DNA from: Saccharopolyspora gregorii
GTDB lineage: Bacteria; Actinomycetota; Actinomycetes; Mycobacteriales; Pseudonocardiaceae
Assembly: GCF_024734405.1 (NCBI RefSeq)
Contig: NZ_CP059556.1
Coordinates: 1-64,000 of the forward strand
DNA length: 64,000 nt
Direction: 5' to 3'
Below are positions 1-12,870 of the stretch, one piece after another. Positions within the stretch are counted from its first letter, which is position 1, and the number at the start of each line of letters is the position of its first letter. The notes under the pieces are model-generated. The model did no database searches, was not told the DNA's origin, and saw only the letters and a program-made list of their open reading frames with translations. The translations under genes and the position numbers were made by a program.

Positions 1-1905
1 GTGACCGACCACCAAACCGAGCTTGGTCGGGTCTGGGACGAAGTGGTGCTGGAGTTGTCCTCGGGCACGCTGTCGCCGCAACAACGCGCTTGGATGCGCG
101 TGACCCGCCCGATCGGCCTGCTGGATGGTACGGCACTGCTGGCCGCTCCCAGTGATTTCGCGAAGGAAGCGATCGAGCGCGCGCTGCGGGACCCGATCAC
201 CGACGCGCTGTCCCGCCGCTTGGGCCGGGAAGTGTCGCTCGCGGTCAAGGTGGACACCGCGGTGCCCGCGCCGACCCGTCCGCTCGCCGCGCCCGAGGCC
301 CGGCCGGAACCGCCGGCCCGCGCCGGGGGCGAACCGGCCGAGCGGCCCACGACGTTCGGGATCGCCTACGACTCCTCCCCGTACATCGCGGCCGGACCCT
401 CGAACTACTCGGCACCGCCGCGGCGGCCGGAGGCCTTCGGCAGCACCGCGCACGGCGGTTCGATCAGCGGTTCGCTGCCGAACGAGCAGGTCGGCTCGCC
501 GTACACCCACCAGCCGCGGGAGGCGCAGCACTCCCCGGACTCCCGGGTCGCGCCGGAGACCTCCTACTCCCCGGCCGCGCCGTACGCGCCGGAAGCGCAG
601 TACGGCTCCGAGCAGAAGTACTCCGCCGAGGGCGGCTACGCCGACTACCAGCCGGAACCGGACCGCGCGCCCGAGCAGCAGTGGCCGGCGGCACCGGAAG
701 CGCCGGTGGAGCAGGACCACGAGGCCGACGCCGAGGACGAGTCCGCCGACCAGGAGGACTCCACCCCGACCGAGGCGAACGTGTGGCCGACCTTCGGCCG
801 CGGCCAGCACACCGAGCAGCACCAGCCGGGCCAGCCGTTCACCGCGCCGAAGCACGCGCCGCCGACCTCGCAGACCAGGCTGAACGCGAAGTACACCTTC
901 GACACCTTCGTGATCGGCGCCTCCAACCGGTTCGCGCACGCGGCCGCGGTGGCGGCGGCGGAGGCACCGGCGCGCGCGTACAACCCGCTGTTCATCTGGG
1001 GCGAGTCCGGACTGGGCAAGACGCACCTGCTGCACGCGGTGGGGCACTACACGCAGCGGTTGTTCCCGGGGATGCGGGTGCGCTACGTGTCCACCGAGGA
1101 GTTCACGAACGACTTCATCAACTCGCTGCGCGACGACCGGCAGGTGGCGTTCCAGCGCCGCTACCGCGACGTGGACGTGCTGCTGGTCGACGACATCCAG
1201 TTCCTGGAGGGCAAGGAAGGTACTCAGGAGGAGTTCTTCCACACCTTCAACACGCTGCACAATTCGAACAAGCAGATCGTGGTGTCCTCGGACCGCCCGC
1301 CGAAGGGGCTGCGCACGCTGGAGGACCGGCTGCGCACCCGGTTCGAGTGGGGCTTGATCACGGACATCCAGCCGCCGGAGCTGGAGACGCGCATCGCGAT
1401 CCTCCGGAAGAAGGCGGCGCAGGACCGGATGGCGGCGCCCGCCGAGGTGCTGGAGTTCATCGCCGCCCGCATCGAGCGGAACATCCGGGAGCTGGAGGGC
1501 GCGCTGATCCGGGTGACGGCGTTCGCGTCGTTGAACCGGCAGCCGGTGGACGTGCAGCTGGCGGAGATCGTGCTGCGCGATCTGATCCCCGATTCGGCGA
1601 CGCCCGAGATCACCGCGCCGACGATCATGGGCGTCACCGCCGAGTACTTCGCGGTGACGATCGACGACCTGTGCGGGCCGGGGAAGACGAAGGCGCTGGC
1701 GCAGGCGCGGCAGATCGCGATGTACCTGTGCCGGGAGCTGACCGACTCGTCGCTGCCGAAGATCGGGCAGAGCTTCGGCGGCCGGGACCACACGACGGTC
1801 ATGCACGCGGACAAGAAGATCCGCAAGGAGATGGCGGAGCGGCGCCGGGTGTACGACCAGGTGCAGGAGCTCACGTCCCGGATCAAACAGCAGTCGCGCG
1901 GCTGA
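1..1905 (+). CDS. dnaA: Chromosomal replication initiator DnaA
   Basis: DnaA binds DnaA boxes and melts the origin so that the replicative helicase can be loaded. The 634-residue product has the expected four parts: domain I (about 1-85), a very long Pro/Tyr/Glu-rich linker (about 90-290), an AAA+ domain with Walker A GESGLGKT at 334-341 and Walker B LLVDDIQF near 395, and a C-terminal helix-turn-helix with the DnaA signature [13 protein letters not shown]. The GTG start is the first base of the window, so the sequence was evidently rotated to dnaA. At 634 residues it is longer than the 440-510 common in many bacteria, the excess being in the linker, as is typical of high-GC actinobacteria. 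The origin lies directly downstream. Confidence 0.98.
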   Translation: MTDHQTELGRVWDEVVLELSSGTLSPQQRAWMRVTRPIGLLDGTALLAAPSDFAKEAIERALRDPITDALSRRLGREVSLAVKVDTAVPAPTRPLAAPEARPEPPARAGGEPAERPTTFGIAYDSSPYIAAGPSNYSAPPRRPEAFGSTAHGGSISGSLPNEQVGSPYTHQPREAQHSPDSRVAPETSYSPAAPYAPEAQYGSEQKYSAEGGYADYQPEPDRAPEQQWPAAPEAPVEQDHEADAEDESADQEDSTPTEANVWPTFGRGQHTEQHQPGQPFTAPKHAPPTSQTRLNAKYTFDTFVIGASNRFAHAAAVAAAEAPARAYNPLFIWGESGLGKTHLLHAVGHYTQRLFPGMRVRYVSTEEFTNDFINSLRDDRQVAFQRRYRDVDVLLVDDIQFLEGKEGTQEEFFHTFNTLHNSNKQIVVSSDRPPKGLRTLEDRLRTRFEWGLITDIQPPELETRIAILRKKAAQDRMAAPAEVLEFIAARIERNIRELEGALIRVTAFASLNRQPVDVQLAEIVLRDLIPDSATPEITAPTIMGVTAEYFAVTIDDLCGPGKTKALAQARQIAMYLCRELTDSSLPKIGQSFGGRDHTTVMHADKKIRKEMAERRRVYDQVQELTSRIKQQSRG

Positions 1906-2268
1906 GCCCCTTCCTCCTGGCGTTCACGCAGGTCAGCGCGCCGCGCTGATCGACTCCGATGCACTGCGTCCTGCTGGTGAGGCGTACGCTCCAATCGTAT
2001 TAGCGAGTGGCCGGTAATCACTGGCCACGATGCCGCCGAGGTGCCCGACGCGGCGCCGCGGGAACCGGCGGGCGCGGCCCGTGCCGGATAGCTCTGACCT
2101 GCGTGTGCGGCAGCGACCTGCGGCCGTGCACGAGCGTGGAGCGCGACGAGGCGGGACAGCGCCGGCGGGCCGGCGGATCTTCCACAGCACGGCACGAGGG
2201 GCGGCGCGGCGGGTCGCACGGCTGCGGACGCGGAAGCCTCCGGATACCGGCGTCCCCGGAACTCGGGA

Positions 2269-2307
2269 CCCGAGCGCGGGGCCCGAGCGCGGGGCCCGAG
2301 CGCGGGG
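2269..2307. repeat. 13-bp direct repeat, three copies
   Basis: The unit CCCGAGCGCGGGG occurs three times head to tail without a spacer in the GC-rich left part of the origin region. No function is evident. It may simply reflect slippage in GC-rich DNA. Confidence 0.85.
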
Positions 2308-2450
2308 CCCGGAGCACGGACAGCTGCGAAGCCGGACGCGCCGCCCCGAGGTCGGCGTTCGTCCGACCCGCCCGGCGCGCCCCCTCCGACGGTTCTGATC
2401 GCCTCGCGGATCCGCGGCGGCCGGGCCCCGACCTCCCGGCCGGACGCGCG

Positions 2451-3013
2451 GAACCTTTCTGCTCCACCCCGGGGACGCGACCCGGGCGCCGCGCCAGAAA
2501 GATCCCGCGAGATCTCCGCGGGCCGACCGTCCGGCGCCAACGCGGAGTCGGCTCCGGCCCGCAGGCGCCGCGATCGCTCGCCGCGCCGCAACGCCACCCC
2601 ACCAGAGCCGCACCGCCACCGGACGAAGCCCCACCGGCACACCGCAACCCCGTCCCCAGCGGCGCTGTCGCCGCGAGCCCCGGCCGGCCGGACCACCGCG
2701 AGACGCCCGCCGAACCTTTCTGCCGCACCGGTCGGCTCCCAGCACCCACCGCTCGCAGAAAGATCCGCGCCCGGAACCGGACCTGTCGCGCCCCCGGAGG
2801 CCGCCGGCGGCCGTGCACACCCTGTGGAGAACTCGGATTCCGAGCGTTCTGCGCACAACCGGTCGCTCAGCGCACGGATTTCGCCGCTCCGCCGCCCCCT
2901 CGCCCCCCGTGCCGGCCACCGGAGCGCTTCGAACCGGTGGATCGGGGTGTGGATCGCGCGAACTTTTCTGCGCGGGTGCAGTGGTCTTGCCCTCATCCCC
3001 CAGCAGAAAACCC
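2451..3013. repeat. Three inverted motif pairs with constant spacing in oriC
   Basis: GAACCTTTCTGC (2451-2462, 2712-2723; variant GAACTTTTCTGC at 2960-2971) is each time followed by its inverse form CAGAAAGATC or CAGAAAACCC. The inverse copies begin at 2495, 2756 and 3004. The offset is 44 bp in all three pairs, while the sequence between the motifs is not conserved. The pairs lie about 250-260 bp apart. The arrangement looks like paired binding sites or small stem-loops (7-8 bp arms) rather than chance. The ligand is unknown. Confidence 0.75.
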
Positions 3014-3242
3014 GCCGCGAGGCCGACCTGTCCACAGTTCCGCCATCCCCAGGCCTGAGCTGGAGTTTTCCCCAATCCGTGCACAGGCTGTGCACAACCA
3101 TCCCCGACCTGCCCACAGGCCATACCCCGGTTGGACACAGGAAACCCACAGATCTGCCCACACCCCGATCGGTGGAGGCCCGAAAAGGGGGCCCTCATCC
3201 GCAGGGGCTGGGTACAACTGGGGGTTCAGCTGTGGATGGCGG

Positions 3243-3298
3243 TGTGGACAACATGGCCTCGATGTGGACAACTTCGGGTCGGTCAGAAGTTGTCCACG
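3243..3298. promoter_or_regulatory. Core DnaA-box cluster
   Basis: Two perfect boxes read as TGTGGACAA on the plus strand (inverse of TTGTCCACA) at 3243-3251 and 3263-3271. A third, TTGTCCACG, faces the opposite way at 3290-3298. Spacing is 20 and 27 bp between starts. These are the best-matching sites in the origin and are the probable high-affinity DnaA sites. Confidence 0.88.
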
Positions 3299-3376
3299 AC
3301 TCGTTCAGACCATCCACCGGTTACCCCCAGTCCCCATCCACAGCTGTCCAGGTGTCGTGAGCAGCCAAAACGGGGG

Positions 3377-3409
3377 TTATCCCCACAACCCACAACCCTT
3401 ACTACTACT
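3377..3409. promoter_or_regulatory. DnaA box followed by DnaA-trio-like tract
   Basis: A DnaA-box variant TTATCCCCA (3377-3385) is followed by a C-rich stretch and then TTACTACTACT (3399-3409). Read on the minus strand this is a run of TAG/TAA triplets, the DnaA-trio pattern described for the basal unwinding system (box, GC-rich spacer, trinucleotide repeat, AT-rich DNA). The AT-rich segment starts immediately after it. Assignment is by pattern only. Confidence 0.6.
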
Positions 3410-3410
3410 G

Positions 3411-3453
3411 CTCTCTTTCTTTTCTTTTGAATGAAGAAAAAAAGAAGAGAGAG
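3411..3453. other. Polypyrimidine/polypurine inverted repeat, probable unwinding element
   Basis: A C/T-only run on the plus strand (3411-3428) pairs imperfectly with an A/G-rich run (3436-3453), giving about 18 positions with two mismatches and a few wobble pairs. This is the lowest-GC segment of the first 14 kb. It lies between the trio-like tract and two more DnaA boxes (3458-3474), which fits a DNA unwinding element. Confidence 0.6.
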
Positions 3454-3782
3454 GGGCGGTGGACAAGTGGACAACCGAGCCGAGGCCGGCCGGAACGAGC
3501 GCTTCGAGAGCCCGGACCCGGATGCGGCGATCGCGACGAACGCTCTACGGTGGAACTCCCGCGACGGCCGATCCGGAGCCGCGAGCTCGTGGCCGTCTCG
3601 TGGGACGGGTTCCGCTGCGCCCCGCGGCAGGTGCCGCCCTCCGGGCGCGCACCCCGGGCGACGCAACGGAACACCGGCCCCCGACAGCCCCGCACCGACA
3701 GCACTCCCGGAGCTGGCCGCCCCCACGGCGCCAGCAGCGTTCTCCCCGGCACCCGGCTTCGGCCGAAACCGAAAGGACATCG

Positions 3783-4907
3783 ATGAAGATCCGCGTGGAA
3801 CGTGACGGTCTTGCCGACGCCGTCGCCTGGGTCGCGCGCAGCCTGCCGTCGCGGCCGCCGGTTCCGGTGCTGGGCGGGGTGCTGCTGGACGCGAGCTCCG
3901 GCGAAGCGCTGACCATCTCCGGTTTCGACTACGAGGTCTCCGCCCAGGTCACCACCGAGGCGTCCATCGACTCCACCGGCAAGACCCTGGTCTCCGGGCG
4001 GTTGCTGGCCGACATCACCAAGTCGCTGCCGAACCGGCCGGTCGAGATCACCGTGGACGGCTCGCGGGTGACGATCACCTGTGGCAGCTCGCGGTTCAGC
4101 CTGCCGACCATGCCCGTCGAGGACTACCCGGAGCTGCCCTCGATGCCGGAGCGCGCGGGTGCGGTCCCCGGCGACCTGTTCTCCGCCGCCGTCGCCCAGG
4201 TCGCGGTCGCCGCCGGCCGGGACGACACGCTGCCGATGCTCACCGGCGTCCGCATGGAGATCAACGCGGACCGGCTGACGATGGTCGCCACCGACCGGTT
4301 CCGGCTCGCGATGCGCGAGTTCACCTGGGAACCGGACGAGTCGATCGCCGACACCGCGATCCTCGTGCCGGCCAAGACGCTCGCCGAGTCCGCGAAGACC
4401 CTCGGCGGCTCCGGCACCAAGGTGGAGATCTCGCTGGCGTCCGGCGACGGCCTGCTCGGCCTGTCCGGCTCGACCCGGCGGAACACCACCCGGCTGCTGG
4501 ACGCGGAGTTCCCGAAGTACCGCCAGCTGCTGCCGTCCGAGACCGCGGCCACCGCGATCATCGACGTGGCCCCGCTGGTCGAGGCGATCAAGCGCGTGTC
4601 GCTGGTCGCCGAGCGCGGCACCCAGGTGCGGCTGGAGTTCTCCGACTCCGGGCTGCGGCTCACCGCGGGCGGCGACGACGAGGGCAGCGCCGAAGAGGAG
4701 CTCCCCGTCGAGCTCACCGGCGAGGGCCTGACCATCGCGTTCAACCCGACGTACCTGCTCGACGGCCTGGGCGCGCTCAAGACCGACCGCGCCCAGATGC
4801 TGTTCACCACATCCAACCGCCCCGCGCTGCTGAAGCCGGTCGGGGAGGATGGTGAGGTGGTCGAGGGCTACCTCTACCTGCTGATGCCGGTGCGCCTGCC
4901 GGGCTGA
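3783..4907 (+). CDS. dnaN: DNA polymerase III beta subunit (sliding clamp)
   Basis: DnaN forms the dimeric ring that tethers the replicative polymerase to DNA. The 374-residue product starts [21 protein letters not shown] and shows the three repeated clamp folds over its full length. The C-terminus ends in the conserved [21 protein letters not shown] tail that contributes to the hydrophobic partner-binding pocket. The ATG is preceded by GAAAGGA at a good distance. The length is typical of the family. It is the first gene to the right of the origin, as in other actinobacteria. Confidence 0.98.
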   Translation: MKIRVERDGLADAVAWVARSLPSRPPVPVLGGVLLDASSGEALTISGFDYEVSAQVTTEASIDSTGKTLVSGRLLADITKSLPNRPVEITVDGSRVTITCGSSRFSLPTMPVEDYPELPSMPERAGAVPGDLFSAAVAQVAVAAGRDDTLPMLTGVRMEINADRLTMVATDRFRLAMREFTWEPDESIADTAILVPAKTLAESAKTLGGSGTKVEISLASGDGLLGLSGSTRRNTTRLLDAEFPKYRQLLPSETAATAIIDVAPLVEAIKRVSLVAERGTQVRLEFSDSGLRLTAGGDDEGSAEEELPVELTGEGLTIAFNPTYLLDGLGALKTDRAQMLFTTSNRPALLKPVGEDGEVVEGYLYLLMPVRLPG

Positions 4908-5016
4908 GGTGGTCCCGGCGCCCGCCGCGATCCGCCCGGGCGCCGATCACGTGCGGCACCGGGTCGCGTCCGAACGGCCGGCCCGGGCAACAACCAGTCT
5001 CGAAGGGGAAGATCCG

Positions 5017-5904
5017 GTGCAACTGGGACTTGTGGGTCTCGGCCGAATGGGTTTCAACATGCGCGAGCGGCTGCGGGCCGCCGGGCACGAGGTCATCGGC
5101 TACGACCGGAACCAAGAGGTCAGCGACGTCGCTTCGATCGCCGACCTGGCGGGCGGGCTCACCGGCCCGCGGATCGTGTGGATCATGGTTCCGCACGGCG
5201 AGCCCACGAAGCAGACCATCGAGGCGCTCGCCGAGGTGCTCTCCGCGGGTGATCTGGTCATCGAGGGCGGGAACTCCAAGTTCACCGAGGACCAGGCGAA
5301 CGCGGCGCTGCTCGCCGAGCACGGCGTGAAGTACGTCGACGTCGGCGTGTCCGGCGGCGTGTGGGGCGCCACCAACGGCTACGGCCTGATGGCGGGCGGC
5401 GACACCGCCGACATCGAGCGGGCCATGCCGATCTTCGACGCGCTGCGGCCGGAAGGTCCCCGCGAGGAGGGCTTCGCGCACGCCGGGCCGGTCGGTGCCG
5501 GGCACTACGCGAAGATGGTGCACAACGGCATCGAGTACGGCCTGATGCAGGCTTACGCCGAGGGCTTCGAACTGCTCGCCGCCTCCGACGTGGTGACCGA
5601 CGTGCCCGCGACGATCAAGGCGTGGAGCCGGGGCACCGTGGTGCGCTCCTGGTTGCTGGACCTGCTGGTGCGCGCGATGGACGACGACCCGGAGCTGCAG
5701 AAGCTGCGCGGTTACGTCTCCGACTCCGGCGAGGGCCGCTGGACGGTGGAGGAGTCGGTGCGCCACGCGGTGCCGACCCCGGTGATGACCGCCGCGCTCT
5801 ACGCCCGGTTCGCCTCCCGCCAGGACGACTCGCCCGCGATGAAGGCGGTCGCCGCGCTGCGCAACCAGTTCGGCGGGCACGCGGTGGAGACCAACGAGGG
5901 CTGA
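5017..5904 (+). CDS. gnd: 6-phosphogluconate dehydrogenase, decarboxylating (short form)
   Basis: It oxidatively decarboxylates 6-phosphogluconate to ribulose 5-phosphate in the pentose phosphate pathway. The 295-residue product has an N-terminal Rossmann motif GLGRMG (7-12), the 6PGDH substrate region GGNSKFTED, and the catalytic KMVHNGIEYGLMQAYAEG stretch near 165-185. At about 300 residues it belongs to the short bacterial form, against about 470 for the classical enzyme. GTG at 5017 is chosen because it follows AAGGGG and begins exactly at the Rossmann strand; the frame is open further upstream but without family similarity. Position between dnaN and recF is a Pseudonocardiales/Mycobacteriales trait. 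Confidence 0.93.
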   Translation: MQLGLVGLGRMGFNMRERLRAAGHEVIGYDRNQEVSDVASIADLAGGLTGPRIVWIMVPHGEPTKQTIEALAEVLSAGDLVIEGGNSKFTEDQANAALLAEHGVKYVDVGVSGGVWGATNGYGLMAGGDTADIERAMPIFDALRPEGPREEGFAHAGPVGAGHYAKMVHNGIEYGLMQAYAEGFELLAASDVVTDVPATIKAWSRGTVVRSWLLDLLVRAMDDDPELQKLRGYVSDSGEGRWTVEESVRHAVPTPVMTAALYARFASRQDDSPAMKAVAALRNQFGGHAVETNEG

Positions 5905-5936
5905 GCCGGGTCGCCGTGTCGACAAGGTGACATGTC

Positions 5937-5967
5937 GGTGAGGTGACTCCGCGCGGGTCACCTCACC
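5937..5967. terminator. Hairpin after gnd
   Basis: GGTGAGGTGA at 5937-5946 pairs perfectly with TCACCTCACC at 5958-5967 around an 11-base loop. It separates gnd from recF and lacks a U-tract. Confidence 0.55.
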
Positions 5968-6019
5968 ACGTGCCCGGCCGCGCGGGTGCCGTCCGCGCGA
6001 CCAGATCCCGTGGAGCGCT

Positions 6020-7195
6020 GTGTACGTCCGACATCTGCAAGTGACCGACTTCCGCTCGTGGCCGCAGGCCGATCTGGCCTTCGAGCCGGGGGCGAGCGTG
6101 CTGGTCGGGTCCAACGGCCAGGGCAAGACGAACCTGGTCGAGGCACTGGGGTACGTCGCCACGCTCGGCTCGCACCGGGTGTCCAGCGATGCGCCGCTGG
6201 TGCGCTACGGCGCGCAGCGCGCGTTCGTGCGCGCGGCGGTGGTCAACGGCGGCCGGGAGCTGCTGGTCGACCTGGAGATCACGCCGGGCAAGGCGAACCG
6301 GGCGCGGATCAACCGCGGCGCCCCGGGCAAGCCGCGCGACGTGCTGGGCATCCTGCGCACCGTGCTGTTCGCGCCGGAGGACTTGGCGGTCGTGCGCGGG
6401 GACCCGGGGGAGCGGCGGCGGTTCCTGGACGAGCTGCTGGTGTCGCGGTCGCCGCGGTACGCGGGGGTGCGCGCGGACTACGAGCGGGTGCTGCGCCAGC
6501 GCAGCGCGCTGCTGAAGTCGGCGGGCGCGGCGCGCCGGGGCGGTCCGGCGCCGGACCTGCGGACCCTGGAGGTCTGGGACGGGCACCTCGCGGCGCACGG
6601 CGCCGACCTGCTGGCGGCCCGGCTGGACCTGGTGGCGGACATCGCACCGCACGTGACCAGCGCTTATGCCAGCGTGGCGGAGACCGGGACGGACAGCGCG
6701 CCGTCCGGGCGGGTCGCGGACGTGCGCTACCGCAGCAGCCTCGGCGACTCGTTGCCCGCCGGGTACGGGGTGCCGCAGGGCGTGCGCGCCGACCGGGCCG
6801 AGCTGGAGTCGGCGCTGCTCGCGGAGCTGGAACGGGTGCGCGGCCAGGAGCTGGAGCGCGGGGTGTCGCTGGTCGGGCCGCATCGCGACGACCTGGAGCT
6901 GGTGCTCGGCGAGCTGCCCGCGAAGGGCTATGCGAGCCACGGCGAATCGTGGTCGTTCGTGCTGGCGTTGCGGCTGGCTTCGTACCACCTGCTCACCGAG
7001 GATGGCGCGGAGCCGGTGCTGATCCTGGACGACGTGTTCGCCGAGCTGGACCGGCGGCGCCGCTCGCGGCTGGCCGAGCTGGTCGGCGGTGCCGAGCAGG
7101 TGCTGGTCACCGCGGCGGTGGGGGAGGACGTGCCCGAGGAGTTGAAGGGCACCCGCTTCGACGTCCGCGACGGGGAGGTGCGCCGTGTCGGGTGA
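6020..7195 (+). CDS. recF: DNA replication and repair protein RecF
   Basis: RecF is an SMC-like ATPase that helps load RecA at gapped DNA with RecO and RecR. The 391-residue protein begins [14 protein letters not shown] and has Walker A GSNGQGKT (30-37), the RecF signature [10 protein letters not shown] and Walker [12 protein letters not shown]. The length is typical. Start is GTG at 6020. It ends in TGA at 7193-7195, about 100 bp before the DUF721 gene, with DnaA-box-like sites in between. Confidence 0.97.
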   Translation: MYVRHLQVTDFRSWPQADLAFEPGASVLVGSNGQGKTNLVEALGYVATLGSHRVSSDAPLVRYGAQRAFVRAAVVNGGRELLVDLEITPGKANRARINRGAPGKPRDVLGILRTVLFAPEDLAVVRGDPGERRRFLDELLVSRSPRYAGVRADYERVLRQRSALLKSAGAARRGGPAPDLRTLEVWDGHLAAHGADLLAARLDLVADIAPHVTSAYASVAETGTDSAPSGRVADVRYRSSLGDSLPAGYGVPQGVRADRAELESALLAELERVRGQELERGVSLVGPHRDDLELVLGELPAKGYASHGESWSFVLALRLASYHLLTEDGAEPVLILDDVFAELDRRRRSRLAELVGGAEQVLVTAAVGEDVPEELKGTRFDVRDGEVRRVG

Positions 7196-7252
7196 GCTGC
7201 CGGGCGCCGCCGGTGAGCGCGGCACACGCAGGGTGAACGTCATCCCCCGGAG

Positions 7253-7293
7253 TTACCCACAACTGGGGATAAGGCTGTGGATGGTGTGGATAA
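7253..7293. promoter_or_regulatory. Four DnaA-box-like sites in front of the DUF721 gene
   Basis: Within 41 bp lie TTACCCACA (7253-7261), TGGGGATAA (7264-7272), TGTGGATGG (7276-7284) and TGTGGATAA (7285-7293). The last is a perfect inverse TTATCCACA. The second is the inverse of the same variant found in oriC at 3377-3385. The sites are 9-12 bp apart start to start and end 4 bp before the preferred ATG. Confidence 0.7.
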
Positions 7294-7297
7294 CTCG

Positions 7298-7879
7298 ATG
7301 ACATCGGGCGAGCGCGCGGAGCGATCGGACACCGCCGAGGCCGGCTCGGCGGAGCTTCCCGCGGCCGGTTCCGACGGCGCTGAGCTGCACGGATCGGATC
7401 TGGCGCGGGCCGCGCTGCAGGCGGCGAAGGAGAAGTCGAAGTCGCAGCGCCGCACCCGGCGCAGCGTGCTGGGCTCCGGTGGTTCCCGCCGGCGCCGCCG
7501 CTGGTCGGGGCCGGGCGCGGACGAACGGGACCCGCAGCCGCTGGGGCGGTTGGCCTCCCGGCTGGCCACCGAGCACGGCTGGAACGACCGGCTCTCCGGC
7601 GGCCAAGTGTTCGCGCGGTGGAACGGCCTGGTCGGCGGGGACATCGCGGAGCACACGAAGCCGGTCGCGCTCTCCGACGGGGAGCTGACGGTGCAGGCCG
7701 AGTCGACGGCGTGGGCCACCCAGCTGCGCCTGCTGCAGCGGCAGATCCTGCAGCGCATCGCCGACGGCGTGGGCAAGGGCGTGGTCCGCAAGATCAAGGT
7801 GCAGGGGCCTGCGGCGCCGAGCTGGCGGCACGGGCCCCGGCACGTCCCCGGCCGCGGGCCGCGGGACACCTACGGCTGA
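7298..7879 (+). CDS. DUF721 (DciA-type) protein, putative helicase-operator
   Basis: DUF721/DciA proteins are the ancestral loaders or operators of the replicative helicase DnaB in bacteria without DnaC. The 193-residue product has a basic, low-complexity N-terminus ([21 protein letters not shown]) and a DUF721 core from about 80 to 170, with the family pattern [33 protein letters not shown]. The location between recF and gyrB is that of the conserved actinobacterial DUF721 gene. ATG 7298 is preferred; a GTG at 7277 would add seven residues lying inside the DnaA-box-like cluster. Confidence 0.88.
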   Translation: MTSGERAERSDTAEAGSAELPAAGSDGAELHGSDLARAALQAAKEKSKSQRRTRRSVLGSGGSRRRRRWSGPGADERDPQPLGRLASRLATEHGWNDRLSGGQVFARWNGLVGGDIAEHTKPVALSDGELTVQAESTAWATQLRLLQRQILQRIADGVGKGVVRKIKVQGPAAPSWRHGPRHVPGRGPRDTYG

Positions 7880-10194
<2,315 letters not shown>

Positions 10195-10342
10195 TCCCGG
10201 ACCCGCCAGCACGGACGGGATCGACCGCCGTCGCCGGGCCACCGCGCCCGGCACGCCGCGACCCGGGCGAGCTCCCCGGACGCTCGCCCGCGTCGCGCCG
10301 GCGCAGGAACCCGCCCCACCCGCCTGAAAGGAACTTCCACCC

Positions 10343-12838
10343 GTGACGGAAATCCTGCCGCCGGAACACGGCCGCGTAGAACCGGTCGACATCCAGCAGG
10401 AGATGCAGAACTCCTACATCAACTACGCGATGAGCGTCATCGTCGCGCGCGCCCTGCCGGACGTGCGGGACGGCCTCAAGCCGGTGCACCGCCGCGTGCT
10501 GTACGCGATGTACGACTCCGGCTTCCGCCCGGACCGGGGGTACGTGAAGTGCTCCCGCGTCGTCGGCGAGGTGATGGGCAACTACCACCCGCACGGCGAC
10601 TCGGCGATCTACGACACCCTGGTGCGCCTGGCGCAGCCGTGGGCGATGCGGCACCCGCTGATCGACGGGCAGGGCAACTTCGGTTCGCCGGGCAACGACC
10701 CGGCGGCCGCCATGCGGTACACCGAGTCGCGGTTGAAGCCGTTGGCGATGCACATGCTCGCCGACATCGAAGAGGACACCGTCGACTTCTCCGACAACTA
10801 CGACGGTCGGACCCAGGAACCGGACGTCCTCCCGGCCCGCATCCCGAACCTGCTGGTCAACGGCGGTAGTGGCATCGCGGTCGGGATGGCGACGAACATC
10901 CCGCCGCACAACCTGCGGGAAGTCGCCGACGGCGTGGTCTACCTGCTGGAGAACCCCGAGGTCGACGACGAGACGCTCCTCGAAGAGCTGATCAGGCTGA
11001 TCAAGGGGCCGGACTTCCCGACCAGGGCGCTGATCCTCGGCACCAACGCCATCGCGGACGCGTACCGCACCGGCCGCGGCTCCATCAAGATGCGCTCGGT
11101 CGTCTCCGTGGAGGAGGACGCGAAGGGCCGCACCTCGCTGATCGTCACCGAGCTGCCCTACCAGGTCAACCCGGACAACTTGATCGAGAACATCGCGGCC
11201 ATGCACCGCGACGGCAAGCTCACCGGCATCTCGGACATCGCCGACGAGTCCAACAGCCGCCGCGGCATGCGCATCGTCATCACCTTGAAGCGGGACGCGA
11301 TCCCGAAGGTGGTGCTGAACAACCTCTACAAGCACACCCAGCTGCAGACCACGTTCGGCGTGAACATGCTGGCGCTGGTCGAGGGCGTGCCGCGCACGCT
11401 GCGCCTCGACCAGGTGATCCGGTACTACGTCACGCACCAGATCGAGGTCATCGTCCGGCGCACCCGCTTCCGGCTGCGCAAGGCCGAGGAGCGCGCCCAC
11501 GTGCTGCGCGGCCTGGTCAAGGCGCTGGACGCGCTGGACGCGGTGATCGCGCTGATCCGCCGGTCGCCGACCGTGGACGAGGCCCGCACCGGGCTGATCG
11601 GGCTGCTCGACGTCGACGAGGTGCAGGCCGACGCGATCCTGGAGATGCAACTGCGGCGGCTGTCCGCGCTGGAACGCCAGAAGATCATCGATCGGCTCGC
11701 CGAGCTGGAGCTGGAGATCGAGGACTACAAGGACATCCTCGAGAAGCCGGAGCGGCAGCGGCGGATCATCCGCGACGAGCTCATGGAGATCGTCGAGAAG
11801 TACGGCGAGGACCGCCGCACCAAGATCGTGCCCTACGAGGGCGAGGTCTCCATGGAGGACCTCATCGCCGACGAGGATGTCGTCGTCACGATCACCCGCA
11901 CCGGCTACGCGAAGCGGACCCGCACCGACCTGTACCGCGCGCAGAAGCGCGGCGGCAAGGGCGTGCAGGGCGCGCAGCTCAAGCAGGACGACATCGTCTC
12001 GCACTTCTTCGTCTGCTCCACGCACGACTGGATGCTGTTCTTCACGAACAAGGGCCGGGTGTACCGGGCGAAGGCCTACGAGCTGCCCGAGGCGAACCGC
12101 ACCGCCCGCGGCCAGCACGTGGCGAACCTGCTCGCGTTCCAGCCGGACGAGCACATCGCCCAGGTCATGCAGATCAAGGACTACACCGCCGCCCCGTACC
12201 TGGTGCTGGCCACCAAGGCGGGCCTGGTGAAGAAGTCCCGGCTCACCGACTTCGACTCGAACCGTTCGGGTGGACTCATCGGGGTGAACCTCAAGGACGA
12301 GGACGAGCTGGTCGGCGCGGTGCTGTGCTCCGAGGAGGACGACCTGCTGCTGGTCTCCGCCGAAGGGCAGTCGATCAGGTTCCACGCCACCGACGAAGCG
12401 CTGCGCCCCATGGGCCGCGCCACGTCAGGCGTGCTCGGCATGCGGTTCAACGCGGGCGACGAGCTGCTCGCGATGGGCGTCGTCCGGGCCGGCCGGTTCG
12501 TGCTGGTCGCCACCGACGGCGGTTACGCCAAGCGGACGGAGATCGACGACTACCCGGTCCAGGGCCGCGGCGGCAAGGGCGTGCTCACCGTTCAGTACGA
12601 CCGCAAACGTGGGAGGCTTGTCGGGGCGCTCATCGTCGACCTGGACGATGAGCTCTACGCGATCACCTCCACCGGCGGTGTCATCCGGACCACCGCCAAG
12701 GAGGTTCGCAAGGCAGGCAGGCAGACGAAGGGGGTGCGTCTGATGAACCTGGGCGACGGGACTTCGGTGGTGGCCATCGCGCGCAGCGCCGACGAGGCCG
12801 CCGATCCGGACGCCGCCGGGCCTGAGCCGACGAAGTAG
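10343..12838 (+). CDS. gyrA: DNA gyrase subunit A
   Basis: GyrA cuts and rejoins DNA and wraps it for supercoiling. The 831-residue product has the active tyrosine in RYTESRL (Y126). The quinolone-resistance region reads HGDSAIYD (84-91), with serine and aspartate at the positions of E. coli S83 and D87, that is, no resistance substitution at these two sites. The C-terminal beta-pinwheel contains the GyrA-box-type motif KRGGKGVQG, and a second related motif QGRGGKGVL. Start GTG follows GAAAGGAA. The length is typical. Confidence 0.97.
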   Translation: MTEILPPEHGRVEPVDIQQEMQNSYINYAMSVIVARALPDVRDGLKPVHRRVLYAMYDSGFRPDRGYVKCSRVVGEVMGNYHPHGDSAIYDTLVRLAQPWAMRHPLIDGQGNFGSPGNDPAAAMRYTESRLKPLAMHMLADIEEDTVDFSDNYDGRTQEPDVLPARIPNLLVNGGSGIAVGMATNIPPHNLREVADGVVYLLENPEVDDETLLEELIRLIKGPDFPTRALILGTNAIADAYRTGRGSIKMRSVVSVEEDAKGRTSLIVTELPYQVNPDNLIENIAAMHRDGKLTGISDIADESNSRRGMRIVITLKRDAIPKVVLNNLYKHTQLQTTFGVNMLALVEGVPRTLRLDQVIRYYVTHQIEVIVRRTRFRLRKAEERAHVLRGLVKALDALDAVIALIRRSPTVDEARTGLIGLLDVDEVQADAILEMQLRRLSALERQKIIDRLAELELEIEDYKDILEKPERQRRIIRDELMEIVEKYGEDRRTKIVPYEGEVSMEDLIADEDVVVTITRTGYAKRTRTDLYRAQKRGGKGVQGAQLKQDDIVSHFFVCSTHDWMLFFTNKGRVYRAKAYELPEANRTARGQHVANLLAFQPDEHIAQVMQIKDYTAAPYLVLATKAGLVKKSRLTDFDSNRSGGLIGVNLKDEDELVGAVLCSEEDDLLLVSAEGQSIRFHATDEALRPMGRATSGVLGMRFNAGDELLAMGVVRAGRFVLVATDGGYAKRTEIDDYPVQGRGGKGVLTVQYDRKRGRLVGALIVDLDDELYAITSTGGVIRTTAKEVRKAGRQTKGVRLMNLGDGTSVVAIARSADEAADPDAAGPEPTK

Positions 12839-12870
12839 CGACCGCCGATGACGATCATGAAGGATCTCTC

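Larger units (their letters stand above)
1906..3782. other. oriC: Replication origin region (oriC) between dnaA and dnaN
   Basis: No credible gene is seen in this 1.88-kb gap; the open frames in it are GC-driven shadows. The left two thirds are very GC-rich and carry a 13-bp triplication (2269-2307) and three inverted motif pairs (first motif starting at 2451, 2712 and 2960). The right third, about 2948-3474, carries the DnaA boxes. Sites matching or near TTGTCCACA/TTATCCACA are at 3028-3036, 3231-3239, 3243-3251, 3263-3271, 3290-3298, 3334-3342, 3377-3385, 3458-3466 and 3466-3474, on both strands. An AT-rich pyrimidine/purine segment at 3411-3453 is the likely unwinding element. Position between dnaA and dnaN is the usual place for actinobacterial oriC. 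Confidence 0.92.

Noticed and set aside
1224-3161. Long minus-strand open frame through dnaA and oriC
   Set aside because: It runs antisense to dnaA and through the origin, is of biased composition and has no family resemblance.
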